DNA of 17,065 nucleotides from DATFJZ01 sp046482845 (GCA_046482845.1 JAWOEJ010000368.1:1-17065); one strand, 5' to 3'; shown: positions 6,215-13,980, counted from the first letter of the stretch. The notes: generated from the letters alone by a model not told the origin. Translations and numbers: made by a program.

Positions 6215-7646
6215 TATATACCGGAACCTTTGTATTTTCAATGTATTCAACGGCCTGGTGGAAGGTCTCTCCCAATTTTCCAAAAAAAGCAGAGTGGCAC
6301 TGATTTATGCGGTTGAACCGACAAACGCCATTCGTATATATGATCCCCAGAATCTTTTAAAAGGGCACGAATTAAAGCTTAAGGAACTCTATATTGACAA
6401 CAGTGACTGGCGGGACGACCTTTATGCAGAAATAGACAGGCAGCCCAAAGGTCATTTTATCACCCACGAAAACTTAGGCATGGCCGGACTGATCTCTTCC
6501 GGAGGAAGCTCCATGTCCTTCTTCTACCAGATGTGGTTTACCGACCATCATCCCAACATCTGCTCCATCCACCCCACGGAAAGATGGCTGGAACATGCCG
6601 GCTGGCTCCTGTCCCAGGATTTTGCCTCGGACAATATCTCCATGGGCACATCCGGCCATGTCCTGCAGAATTATGCCCTGCATGCCCTGACAGATCATAT
6701 TGTGGATACCCGGAACAAACTTCTGGGGCTGAACACCAGAATGCTCATCCATCCAATTTTAAACACCGTGCTCAACATCTCAAAAACCAGAGAAGAAGGG
6801 GCATGGCCTAGGGGCGAACTGGTGTTTATGGACCCGGACACCTTGAGTCAGATTGATTTTATTGCCAAAATTCAGGCCCATGAACGTCCCAGAATCTGCA
6901 ATACCAAACATATCAGAAAACTTCTCCTGGCAGTGGAACGTTCCAGCAGAAAACTGATCTCCGACGGAAAACAAATTATCGGTATTTCAGAATCTGACAT
7001 ACCTGAGGCGGCAATTATAGCCACTTTTCACGGAGACCACGGTTTTCTTGAACTGGCAGGGGAAAAAATATGCAGTTTTTATGACGGCACCTTTCACTCA
7101 ACCACCAGAAAGGCAAAACTGGTGGAACTTGAAGAACTCCTCCTTGACACAGGCAGGGACACAAAATCCACAGCCGTCTTATTTCAAACCATTACCCGTA
7201 TCATCCATTCTGCAGAACACAACAGACACGGCTGCACCCTGGTAATCGACCTGAACAGACACCCTGTGCGGATTTCCGGTCATATTCTTGAGCCCTGTCT
7301 TGATCTTCAGAAAAAAATCAACCTTGACCTTGCCTGCTCCCTGATCAAAATAGACGGGGCCCTGCATATCATGGCCCATACCAATGCCCTCAGAGGATTC
7401 GGCTGTTTGCTGGACGGAAAGGCCATTTCCAGGGAAAACATGGCACGGGGGGCCCGCTACAATTCAGCGCTGCGGTTTACAGCAGCCCATGACAAGGTTG
7501 TTATCATTGTTGTTTCTTCGGATCGTCCCGTATCTGTCATCCATCACGGCATTGACATTAATGGAGAAAGCGAATGGAATCCCCTTGAGGAATATCCATC
7601 CAAACCTTTAAACCTGAAAACCTATATAAACGGAGTGTTATCATGA
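6204..7646 (+). CDS. uncharacterised protein with C-terminal DisA/DAC-like nucleotide-binding domain
   Basis: This 480-residue protein has an N-terminal region of about 320 residues that I do not recognise (motifs include FITHENLGMAGLISSGG and WFTDHHPNICSIHP), then a DAC-type domain at about 325-450. The latter shows IDGALHI (DGA at 384-386), RGARYNSALRF (418-421 RYNS) and a closing VVIIVVSSDRPVSVIHHG strand pair. In DisA/CdaA cyclases the second motif is RHR, needed for c-di-AMP synthesis; here it is RYN. That points to a catalytically inactive or altered DAC relative, as in the DACN-type sensor domains proposed from comparative genomics. No membrane helix is evident. The GTG start at 6204 is chosen because GAGG lies 9-10 nt upstream; a TTG at 6165 would overlap the aldolase more. 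Its stop overlaps the next start as ATGA, so translation is probably coupled on both sides. Confidence 0.78.
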   Translation: MYPDIYRNLCIFNVFNGLVEGLSQFSKKSRVALIYAVEPTNAIRIYDPQNLLKGHELKLKELYIDNSDWRDDLYAEIDRQPKGHFITHENLGMAGLISSGGSSMSFFYQMWFTDHHPNICSIHPTERWLEHAGWLLSQDFASDNISMGTSGHVLQNYALHALTDHIVDTRNKLLGLNTRMLIHPILNTVLNISKTREEGAWPRGELVFMDPDTLSQIDFIAKIQAHERPRICNTKHIRKLLLAVERSSRKLISDGKQIIGISESDIPEAAIIATFHGDHGFLELAGEKICSFYDGTFHSTTRKAKLVELEELLLDTGRDTKSTAVLFQTITRIIHSAEHNRHGCTLVIDLNRHPVRISGHILEPCLDLQKKINLDLACSLIKIDGALHIMAHTNALRGFGCLLDGKAISRENMARGARYNSALRFTAAHDKVVIIVVSSDRPVSVIHHGIDINGESEWNPLEEYPSKPLNLKTYINGVLS

Positions 7647-7945
7647 CCCACAGTCACCATCATACCCATGACCATGACCATGACCATGGCCATGGCCATC
7701 ATCACCATGATCACAGCGCACAGAACAAAAGCACCTCTGAGCTGTCCTTTAAGGACAAAATGGCTGCCCTTCTCGATCACTGGATCGAGCACAACAACAG
7801 TCACAAGGACAATTATCTGTCCTGGGCAGACAAGGCTGAAAAGGAATCCCTTGCCAAAACAGCCTCGCTTTTGAATGAAGCGGCCCGGATTTCAGAGGAC
7901 ATCAGTGAAAAACTCAAGGCAGCCCTTGAGGACATCAGGCACTGA
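7643..7945 (+). CDS. small histidine-rich metal-binding protein
   Basis: This 100-residue protein has 14 histidines in its first 24 residues, in HD, HG and HHHH runs, followed by a predicted helical C-terminal region (about 33-100, containing LLDHWIEHNNSHKDNYLSWADKA split over two helices). The His tract should bind Ni, Zn, Co or Cu; the helical part resembles small conserved domains found with metal-handling proteins, but I cannot name it with certainty. It starts by ATGA overlap with the DAC-like gene and ends 11 bp inside the 3' end of convergent rocD. The His tract is built from CATGAC and CATGGC hexamers, so its length may vary by slippage without changing frame. Confidence 0.8.
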   Translation: MTHSHHHTHDHDHDHGHGHHHHDHSAQNKSTSELSFKDKMAALLDHWIEHNNSHKDNYLSWADKAEKESLAKTASLLNEAARISEDISEKLKAALEDIRH

Positions 7946-9134
7946 GGACTTTTTCAATCCGTTCAAGAGCCCAGTCTATCTCCGGCTTTGTCACAACCAG
8001 GGGCGGGGCAAACCGGATAACATTATCATGGGTTTCCTTGCAGAGAAGGCCTGCATCCTTAAGCTTTTCGCAAAAGGGCCTGGCCCCTCCGGCTGCCTGC
8101 TTTAATTCAACCCCAATTAAAAGCCCCTTGCCCCTGACTTCTTTCACATGGGGGCTTTTAATCATTTTCAGCTGTTTTTGAAAATAATCTCCCAGGACAG
8201 CTGCATTTTCAATCATATTTTCCTCCACAAGAACTTTGAGGGCCTCCCTTGCTACGGCACAGGCCAGAGGATTTCCGCCAAACGTACTCCCGTGCTCACC
8301 CGGCAGAAAAACGCCAAGGACCTCTTCATTGGCAAGAACCGCTGAAACAGGATAACACCCGCCGGAAAGGGCTTTTCCAAGAAGGGTCACATCGGCTTCA
8401 ACCCCTTCATGGGCCTCGGCAAGGAGTTTTCCGGTTCTGCCGAGCCCTGTCTGTATCTCATCGCAGACCATCTGCACATTGTTGTCAGAACACAGTTTTC
8501 TTACCGCTTTAAGATACCCCCGGGGCGGAATGTTCACACCGGCCTCTCCCTGGATGGGCTCAACAATAAAGGCAACGGTATTGTCATTTATGGCATTTTC
8601 CAGTGCACCGGCATCTCCAAAGGGGACAGATACAAAACCCGGTGTAAACGGGCCAAACCCCTCCCGGCTTTTTTCATCGGAACTGAAGCCGATAATGGTC
8701 AGGGTCCTTCCGTGGAAATTATTGTTGCATACAATGATTTCAGCCTTGCCGTCAGGGACATTCTTGACCTTGTACCCCCATTTTCTTACCGCTTTTATCA
8801 CCGTTTCAACTGCTTCTGCACCGCTGTTCATGGGAAGCACCATGTGAGAGTTGGTCAGAGCGCACACCTCCTGGTAAAAAAGGGACAGCTGGTTGTTTCT
8901 AAAGGCCCTGGACGTGATGCAGAGCTTTTCGGCCTGTTCCTGCAGCTTTTTTACAATCCTTGGATGGCAGTGGCCCTGGTTGACAGCAGAATAGGCGGCA
9001 AGACAGTCCATATATTTATTTCCTTCAACATCCCACACCCAGACCCCTTTCCCCTTTTCAAGAACAACATCCAGGGGATGGTAATTTTTTGCGCCAAATC
9101 TATTTTCTATTTCAATTGTTTCTCTTGTATTCAT
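7935..9134 (-). CDS. rocD: ornithine aminotransferase (ornithine--oxo-acid transaminase)
   Basis: This 399-residue class III PLP aminotransferase transfers the delta-amino group of ornithine to 2-oxoglutarate, giving glutamate semialdehyde, and so links arginine or ornithine with proline and glutamate. Hallmarks are SGAEAVE (104-110), NFHGRT (139-144), the cofactor-contacting D225 in CDEIQTGLGRTG, and the Schiff-base lysine K254 in LLGKALSGG. The motifs HGSTFGGNPLA and AAYSAVNQGHCHP and the overall length fit RocD better than acetylornithine or GABA transaminases, though ArgD-like specificity cannot be fully excluded. The ATG at 9132-9134 has AAGGA at 6-nt spacing; an upstream in-frame ATG at 9183-9185 would run through a palindrome and is rejected. 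The leader contains that 50-bp inverted repeat. Monocistronic, overlapping the His-rich gene tail to tail by 11 bp. Confidence 0.9.
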   Translation of the reverse strand: MNTRETIEIENRFGAKNYHPLDVVLEKGKGVWVWDVEGNKYMDCLAAYSAVNQGHCHPRIVKKLQEQAEKLCITSRAFRNNQLSLFYQEVCALTNSHMVLPMNSGAEAVETVIKAVRKWGYKVKNVPDGKAEIIVCNNNFHGRTLTIIGFSSDEKSREGFGPFTPGFVSVPFGDAGALENAINDNTVAFIVEPIQGEAGVNIPPRGYLKAVRKLCSDNNVQMVCDEIQTGLGRTGKLLAEAHEGVEADVTLLGKALSGGCYPVSAVLANEEVLGVFLPGEHGSTFGGNPLACAVAREALKVLVEENMIENAAVLGDYFQKQLKMIKSPHVKEVRGKGLLIGVELKQAAGGARPFCEKLKDAGLLCKETHDNVIRFAPPLVVTKPEIDWALERIEKVLSA

Positions 9135-9156
9135 TGCAGATCCTTTTTTTAATGTT

Positions 9157-9206
9157 AGGGATCTTCCAAAAAATAATCCACGCATATTATTTTTTTTTAA
9201 AATCCC
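9157..9206. repeat. long AT-rich inverted repeat in the rocD leader
   Basis: Arms 9157-9177 and 9186-9206 pair at 18 of 21 positions around an 8-nt loop. It lies 23 bp upstream of the rocD start codon. The first 18 bases (AGGGATCTTCCAAAAAAT) recur exactly at 5500-5517 upstream of the aldolase operon, without the second arm. It may be a mobile-repeat remnant or a leader hairpin. Confidence 0.75.
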
Positions 9207-9302
9207 TAAAAGTCTGTATTTTCTGCCATGACTCAGCCTGGCAGCATATTTCTCAAGTCAGGAGACTGAACGCCCTGTCTCTGATTATCCCATGAAACCC
9301 GG

Positions 9303-9363
9303 TTATCAAGTTTTTATGGAAGGGCCGCGCGCGGCGGTATTCAAAAAACTGGATCATCGAGTT
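9303..9363. repeat. short palindromic interspersed repeat (MITE-like), copy B
   Basis: TATCAAGTTTTT at the left and AAAAAACTGGATCATCGAGTT at the right are near-inverted arms around a perfect 12-bp GC palindrome GCCGCGCGCGGC (9324-9335). In reverse complement its ends match those of the 3203-3402 element: ACTCGATGATCCAGTTTTTT and CTTCCATAAAAACTTG. It sits just beyond the 3' end of the EamA gene and could act there as a terminator hairpin. The rest of the gap (9207-9302) shows only a small CTGCCA/TGGCAG stem. Confidence 0.6.
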
Positions 9364-9373
9364 AAAGCATTGC

Positions 9374-10294
9374 CTATAATTTTGCTGTTTTCGGATGAAT
9401 ATAGGCATAAAGCTGGGAAACAAGCATCCCGGACATCATCAGGGCACATCCGCCAAACGCCCGCATGGAAAGAATTTCACCCAGAATCAGCCAGCCTCCC
9501 AGAGCGGCAAATACAGATTCCAGACTCATAAGAATGGCTGCATGGGCAGGATGGCTCCCCTTTTGTCCGTAAATCTGAAGGGAATACGCAATGCCCACGG
9601 AAAAAACACCGCCGTAAAAAATGGGTACAGCAGCACGCATTATATTGTCAAAGATTATGTCTTCCATAAAAACAGCCGCTGTCATGCTTGCAGCCGAGCA
9701 TATCATGCACTGTACAAAGGAAAGCCTCAAGGTGTCAATCCTTGCTGAAAGTTTTCCGATCATAATAACATGCACGGCAAAGCAGAATGCGCACAGAAAC
9801 ACCAGAAAATCACCAAAACTAACGGACATATCCCTGTTAATGCTTAAAAAATAAAGCCCGGTTGCTGCAAGCACAGCACCGATCCAGGTGCCGGTCTCTG
9901 TTTTTGCCCCTGTTTTTTCTTTAAAAAAAATCCCCAGAAAAGGAACAATAACCACATAAAGTCCTGTGATAAATCCTGCCTTGCCTGCACTGGTATACAC
10001 CAGTCCTATCTGCTGCAGGGAGGCCCCGGCAAAGAGAACAGCACCGGTTGCAGCGCCGCTGATGAGAATTTCCTTTGTTGTGGGATCAGCCGGCAGGATT
10101 TTTTTCTGTTTTCTCTTTTTATGAGCAGCCAGAAGAAAAGGCGTCAGGGAGAGCCCGCCTAAAGCAAAACGGATGCCGTTGTAGGTATAGGGCCCCACAT
10201 GGTCCATCCCCATTCTCTGGGCAACAAAGGCCAGCCCCCATATGCTCGCCACAATTAGAAGTATAAAATCTGATTTAAATGTTTTTGCATTCAT
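9374..10294 (-). CDS. EamA/DMT-family transporter
   Basis: This 306-residue, highly hydrophobic inner-membrane protein of the drug/metabolite transporter superfamily has two tandem EamA repeats, giving about ten transmembrane helices. The first repeat begins LLIVASIWGLAFVAQRMG and the second includes SLESVFAALGGWLILGE, both typical signatures. A basic KKRKQKK loop separates early helices. Members export amino acids or metabolites; substrate cannot be assigned. The start at 10292-10294 (MNAKTF) matches usual DMT N-termini; an in-frame ATG at 10339 would add 15 polar residues, and neither has a strong ribosome binding site. It is divergent from nagZ and transcribed toward rocD, though an intervening repeat and palindrome suggest separate transcripts. 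Confidence 0.88.
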   Translation of the reverse strand: MNAKTFKSDFILLIVASIWGLAFVAQRMGMDHVGPYTYNGIRFALGGLSLTPFLLAAHKKRKQKKILPADPTTKEILISGAATGAVLFAGASLQQIGLVYTSAGKAGFITGLYVVIVPFLGIFFKEKTGAKTETGTWIGAVLAATGLYFLSINRDMSVSFGDFLVFLCAFCFAVHVIMIGKLSARIDTLRLSFVQCMICSAASMTAAVFMEDIIFDNIMRAAVPIFYGGVFSVGIAYSLQIYGQKGSHPAHAAILMSLESVFAALGGWLILGEILSMRAFGGCALMMSGMLVSQLYAYIHPKTAKL

Positions 10295-10351
10295 GGTATG
10301 TATCAATTTCCGCGTCCAGGGGTTATCCCGACCCTGCATAAAAACATGACC

Positions 10352-10402
10352 CCTTTCCCTTAAGACGTCACTGTCATGAATACGTCAATATCACGGGAAA
10401 GG
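10352..10402. promoter_or_regulatory. possible operator: inverted repeat with inner direct repeats between divergent genes
   Basis: CCTTTCCC (10352-10359) is mirrored by GGGAAAGG (10395-10402). Between them ACGTCACTGTCA (10365-10376) and ACGTCAATATCA (10382-10393) form a direct repeat with 17-bp period and 10 of 12 matches. The placement between divergent EamA and nagZ genes fits a regulator site, but no regulator is identified. Confidence 0.35.
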
Positions 10403-10514
10403 AAATCTGCAGATGGGACTGAAAGGTCAATTTTTTTTAAGAACAATCCGATCTTTTAATACTTAACCCACGGCAAGGTCAAGAGAAATTTGGACAAAAA
10501 CAAAAGGAGATCCA

Positions 10515-11531
10515 TTGACTGAATATGATACTGCAACAATAGCTGGCCAGAGGCTGATGGCAGGGTTTGACGGAACAGATTTCAACGATGACATCAAATA
10601 CCTGATCAAAGATTTGAAAATCGGGGGACTGATCCTTTTTTCACAAAACATAAGAACCCCTGAACAGACCAGAAAGCTTTGCGCTTCTGCCCAGGAGTTT
10701 GCCATTGGCCAGGACCTTCCCCCCCTTTTCCTGGCCCTTGACCAGGAAGGCGGAGACGTGGCACGGCTTAAAAAGCCTTATTTTACTGAATTTCCAGGCA
10801 ATCCCCATATAAAAGAAAAAAAAGCAGCCGTGGATTTTGCCGCAATCACCGCCCAGGAACTCGATAAAGTAAATATCAATATGAACCTTGCCCCGGTTAT
10901 GGATTTTACGGCTGAAACAGAGGACAGCATCATGAAAAACCGGGCGTTTACAGGCAGCCCCAAAAAAATCGCTGACCTTGGTATTACAATAATCAATGAG
11001 CTTCAGGCCCGGGGCATCATGGCCTGTGCCAAACACTTTCCCGGCATAGGCAGAACAACCCTTGATTCCCACCTCACACTGCCTCAGCTTGATGCAGAAA
11101 AGGCGGTTCTGGAAAAAACAGATGTAATCCCGTTTACTGCAGCCAAAGAAAACGCTGTGGCTGCCATTATGCTGTCCCATATTCTGTATACATCCATTGA
11201 CAGCACATGGCCGGCAAGCCTTTCTCCGTCAATTGCCAAACAATGGCTGAGAGATGAAATGGGATACCAGGGGATTGTCATAACAGATGATCTTGATATG
11301 AAGGCGGTAAAACACGATATAAAAACCTGTATTCACCAGATTCTGAAATCAGACATTGATATTGCACTGATATGTCACAAAGGACCTGATATTGAAAAGG
11401 CCTTTCACTGCATTAAGTCAGGTCTTAGTACAGACAGGGAGCTGTTTGAAAAAGGATTGATTTCCCTTCAGCGGATTCTGAAGGTAAAAAATGCTTATCT
11501 AAACCAGATTCATATCAATCCGGTTCCTTGA
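10515..11531 (+). CDS. nagZ: beta-N-acetylhexosaminidase NagZ (glycoside hydrolase family 3)
   Basis: This 338-residue GH3 enzyme removes N-acetylglucosamine from peptidoglycan fragments during cell-wall recycling, normally in the cytoplasm. The diagnostic KHFPGIG (173-179) with DSH (184-186) carries the His of the catalytic dyad, and D258 in ITDDLDMKA is the expected nucleophile. LDQEGG and RAFTGSP are further family motifs. Length equals that of typical single-domain NagZ. No signal peptide is seen. The start is TTG at 10515, supported by AAGGAG at 10504-10509 with 5-nt spacing. The 3' end overlaps convergent tsaD by 33 bp. Confidence 0.92.
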   Translation: MTEYDTATIAGQRLMAGFDGTDFNDDIKYLIKDLKIGGLILFSQNIRTPEQTRKLCASAQEFAIGQDLPPLFLALDQEGGDVARLKKPYFTEFPGNPHIKEKKAAVDFAAITAQELDKVNINMNLAPVMDFTAETEDSIMKNRAFTGSPKKIADLGITIINELQARGIMACAKHFPGIGRTTLDSHLTLPQLDAEKAVLEKTDVIPFTAAKENAVAAIMLSHILYTSIDSTWPASLSPSIAKQWLRDEMGYQGIVITDDLDMKAVKHDIKTCIHQILKSDIDIALICHKGPDIEKAFHCIKSGLSTDRELFEKGLISLQRILKVKNAYLNQIHINPVP

Positions 11532-12512
11532 AAATACATCGTGTTTCAGGGAAACAAGGCAGTTGTCCCGGATCAGCTGATACCCTCTGGCTGCAATCAT
11601 GGCGGCATTGTCCCCGCACATGGCTTTTTCAGGTTTAAAAAATTCCAGGCCGTGCCGGGATGCATCCTCTGACAAACGCTGTGTAAGGGCAGAATTGGCT
11701 GCTACCCCGCCTGCAACGGCAATGGAGCTGCACTGTTTTTTTTCTGCAGCAGTGATCAATTTTCTGGACAGCACATCAAAAACAGCCGCCTGAAATCCTG
11801 CAGCTATATCAGCCGTTTCTTTTTCCTTTAAATCCCTGTTCTCATGAATATACCGTGCTACTGACGACTTTAGTCCGCTGAAACTGAAATCAAAACTGTC
11901 TTTGTCCAGATAGGATCTGGGAAAATCCAGGGCAGAGGGGTCTCCTTTTTCTGCCAGTTTTTCAATAACAGCGCCGCCTGGATACCCAAGGCCCAGCATT
12001 TTCGACACCTTGTCAAAGGCCTCACCCGCTGCATCATCCCGGGTCTGCCCCAGCAGCTGGAAATCATTTAAGGAGACAACTCTGTAAAGATTTGTATGGC
12101 CGCCGGACACAAGAAGGGCGATAAAGGGAAAATCAGGGGAGGGTTTGTTGAGTAGAACTGAATAGATATGCCCTTCAAGGTGATTCACCCCGGCCATGGG
12201 AATATTTCTGGCCCATGCAAAGGCTTTGGCAAAGGAGAACCCGACCAGCAGGGCACCAATCAATCCAGGGCCGCGGGTGGCTGCCACACCGTCTATGTGT
12301 TCACGGGATATTCCGGCTTTCAGCAATGCCTCACTGACAACGGGCAGGATTGATTCAATGTGCATGCGTGAAGCCAGTTCAGGTACAACACCGCCGTACT
12401 TGTGATGCACATCCACCTGGGAAGATACAACAGAGGAGAGGATCTCCTTCCCGTTTCTTACAACAGCAGCTGCTGTTTCATCACAGGACGTCTCAATACC
12501 AAGCACATTCAT
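11499..12512 (-). CDS. tsaD: tRNA threonylcarbamoyladenosine (t6A) synthase subunit TsaD
   Basis: This 337-residue ASKHA-fold protein transfers the threonylcarbamoyl group to A37 of ANN-decoding tRNAs, acting with TsaB, TsaE and TsaC-type AMP ligase. The start MNVLGIETSCDET is almost invariant in the family. The metal ligands H111 and H115 (NHLEGH) and D301 (CGDNAAM) are present, as is the SGGHT block at 136-140. The ATG at 12510-12512 has no obvious Shine-Dalgarno. It lies downstream of purM on the same strand, but 288 bp separate them, including the heptamer array and a candidate tsaD promoter. Confidence 0.96.
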   Translation of the reverse strand: MNVLGIETSCDETAAAVVRNGKEILSSVVSSQVDVHHKYGGVVPELASRMHIESILPVVSEALLKAGISREHIDGVAATRGPGLIGALLVGFSFAKAFAWARNIPMAGVNHLEGHIYSVLLNKPSPDFPFIALLVSGGHTNLYRVVSLNDFQLLGQTRDDAAGEAFDKVSKMLGLGYPGGAVIEKLAEKGDPSALDFPRSYLDKDSFDFSFSGLKSSVARYIHENRDLKEKETADIAAGFQAAVFDVLSRKLITAAEKKQCSSIAVAGGVAANSALTQRLSEDASRHGLEFFKPEKAMCGDNAAMIAARGYQLIRDNCLVSLKHDVFSRNRIDMNLV

Positions 12513-12536
12513 TAATTGTATACGTCATTCATTTTT

Positions 12537-12566
12537 TATATAACCCACATGCCCAAGCGGACACAA
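12537..12566 (-). promoter_or_regulatory. candidate sigma-70 promoter for tsaD
   Basis: On the minus strand TTGTGT (12561-12566) and TATATA (12537-12542) are 18 bp apart, about 25 bp upstream of the ATG and just downstream, in transcription direction, of the heptamer array. Confidence 0.4.
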
Positions 12567-12582
12567 CAAGGCATGAAAGCTG

Positions 12583-12715
12583 TTAGCTTTTAGCTTTTAG
12601 CCTTTAGATTTTAGCTGTTAGCTTTTAGCTGTTAGCTGTTAGCTTTTAGCCTTTAGCTTTTAGCCTTTAGCTTTTAGCTTTTAGCTGTTAGCTGTTAGCT
12701 TTTAGCCTTTAGCTG
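12583..12715. repeat. 19-unit heptanucleotide tandem array (TTAGCNN)
   Basis: Nineteen consecutive 7-bp units run without a register slip: TTAGCTT, TTAGCTG and TTAGCCT variants plus one TTAGATT (unit 4). Units 6-10 and 14-18 have the same variant order (CTT, CTG, CTG, CTT, CCT), showing a higher-order 56-bp period. Decayed seven-base units continue to about 12743. It fills the gap between the purM stop and the tsaD promoter. Confidence 0.95.
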
Positions 12716-12800
12716 AGTACTGATGGCTGACGGCTGAAGACTTTCATATAAATACACCCGCCATGATGAGCTGATGAAAACGCTTTTCTGCACAGGCAGA

Positions 12801-13844
12801 TCATACCCATTCCACACGGTTCTGGTCGGTCTCCCTTGCTGCGATTTCACCGATCAGCCAGACTTTTTCGTCCATGGCGGCAAATCTGTCAAGGATATCC
12901 TGGACATATTTTTCAGGCACAACCGCCACCATTCCAATGCCGTTGTTGAATGTTCTGCGCATTTCCCGGTCAGAAACCGAGCCTGCCTCCTGCAGAAAAT
13001 GAAAAACAGGTGGAACTTCCCAGCTGTCTTTTTCAATGACAATCTTACAGGACTCAGGGATTACACGGGTTATATTTTCCTCGAGACCGCCGCCGGTAAT
13101 ATGGGCAAGGGCATGGACTGGAAAATCCCTGGCAAGGGAAAGAAGAATCTGACTGTAGATCCGGGTGGGCTTGATCAGTTCTTCGCCAAGAAGCGTGCCA
13201 AGTTCCGGAATATGGGTATCAACACGGCAGCCGAGTCTTTCAAAACAGATCTTGCGCACAAGAGAAAATCCGTTGCTGTGAAGGCCGCTGGAGGCAAGTC
13301 CTATAATTTTATGACCGGTTCTGATGCCGGAACCGTCAATGATCTCGGAGTTTTCCACCAGCCCCACAGCAAAGCCGGACAGATCATATTCCCCTTTTTG
13401 ATACATTCCCGGCATTTCAGCAGTCTCGCCTCCGATAAGGGCACATTCCGCCTGGATGCACCCGTCAGCAATGCCTTTGATGATGCTGGCTGCCTTTTTG
13501 TTTTCCAATTGTCCCATGGCCAGATAATCAAGAAAAAAAAGCGGCTTTGCCCCCTGTACAGCAATATCATTGACGCACATGGCCACCAGGTCAATGCCAA
13601 TGGTATCATGTTTGTCCATCTGAAACGCAATCTTCAGCTTGGTTCCCACCCCGTCCGTGGAACTGACAAGCACGGGATTGGTATAATTGGCCAGATTCAG
13701 TGAATAAAGACCGCCAAATCCGCCTATTCCTCCCATCACCCCTTTTCTTGGTGTGCTTTTTGCAAGTTTTTTGATGGTTTCCACAAGATCATTTGCCTTA
13801 CTGATATCCACACCGGCATCAGTATACGTCAAGGATTTACCCAT
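12801..13844 (-). CDS. purM: phosphoribosylformylglycinamidine cyclo-ligase (AIR synthetase)
   Basis: This 347-residue cytosolic enzyme closes FGAM to AIR with ATP, the fifth step of de novo purine synthesis. Motifs include YTDAGVDI (7-14), the ATP/phosphate loop STDGVGTKL (62-70), the CVNDI segment (90-94), and further along GGETAEMPGMY and the glycine-rich THITGGGLEEN-like segment (AHITGGGLEENI here). Length matches single-domain PurM. The ATG at 13842-13844 has GGGAG 7 nt upstream. It is the only purine gene in the window and is divergent from hom across 221 bp. Confidence 0.96.
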   Translation of the reverse strand: MGKSLTYTDAGVDISKANDLVETIKKLAKSTPRKGVMGGIGGFGGLYSLNLANYTNPVLVSSTDGVGTKLKIAFQMDKHDTIGIDLVAMCVNDIAVQGAKPLFFLDYLAMGQLENKKAASIIKGIADGCIQAECALIGGETAEMPGMYQKGEYDLSGFAVGLVENSEIIDGSGIRTGHKIIGLASSGLHSNGFSLVRKICFERLGCRVDTHIPELGTLLGEELIKPTRIYSQILLSLARDFPVHALAHITGGGLEENITRVIPESCKIVIEKDSWEVPPVFHFLQEAGSVSDREMRRTFNNGIGMVAVVPEKYVQDILDRFAAMDEKVWLIGEIAARETDQNRVEWV

Positions 13845-13927
13845 TCATTTGCTCCCTGTTTCAATGCTGTCAGATCAAATTTGTAGAAAAAAGGATATCC
13901 CGATTGCATTAAAAAGTCAAAACTTTT

Positions 13928-13956
13928 TTGACATCCCGTTTTTGTTATTGTATTTA
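13928..13956 (+). promoter_or_regulatory. sigma-70 promoter candidate for the hom operon
   Basis: A perfect TTGACA (13928-13933) is followed after 17 bp by TATTTA (13951-13956), giving a leader of about 100 nt before hom. Confidence 0.6.
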
Positions 13957-13980
13957 TCACTGAAAGTTGACGTTTTTAAC

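Noticed and set aside
8409..9152. 247-residue plus-strand open frame antisense to rocD
   Set aside because: Composition follows the codon structure of rocD on the other strand; no family motifs.
9183..9185. Upstream ATG as rocD start
   Set aside because: The 17 extra residues are encoded by the palindromic repeat, and the ATG at 9132-9134 has a proper ribosome site and the family's usual N-terminus.
12583..12715. Possible CRISPR array
   Set aside because: Units are 7 bp with no spacers and no cas genes nearby; it is a simple tandem repeat.
12774..13703. 309-residue plus-strand open frame antisense to purM
   Set aside because: It mirrors the strongly conserved purM gene and has no recognisable domain; antisense frames of this length are common at this base composition.
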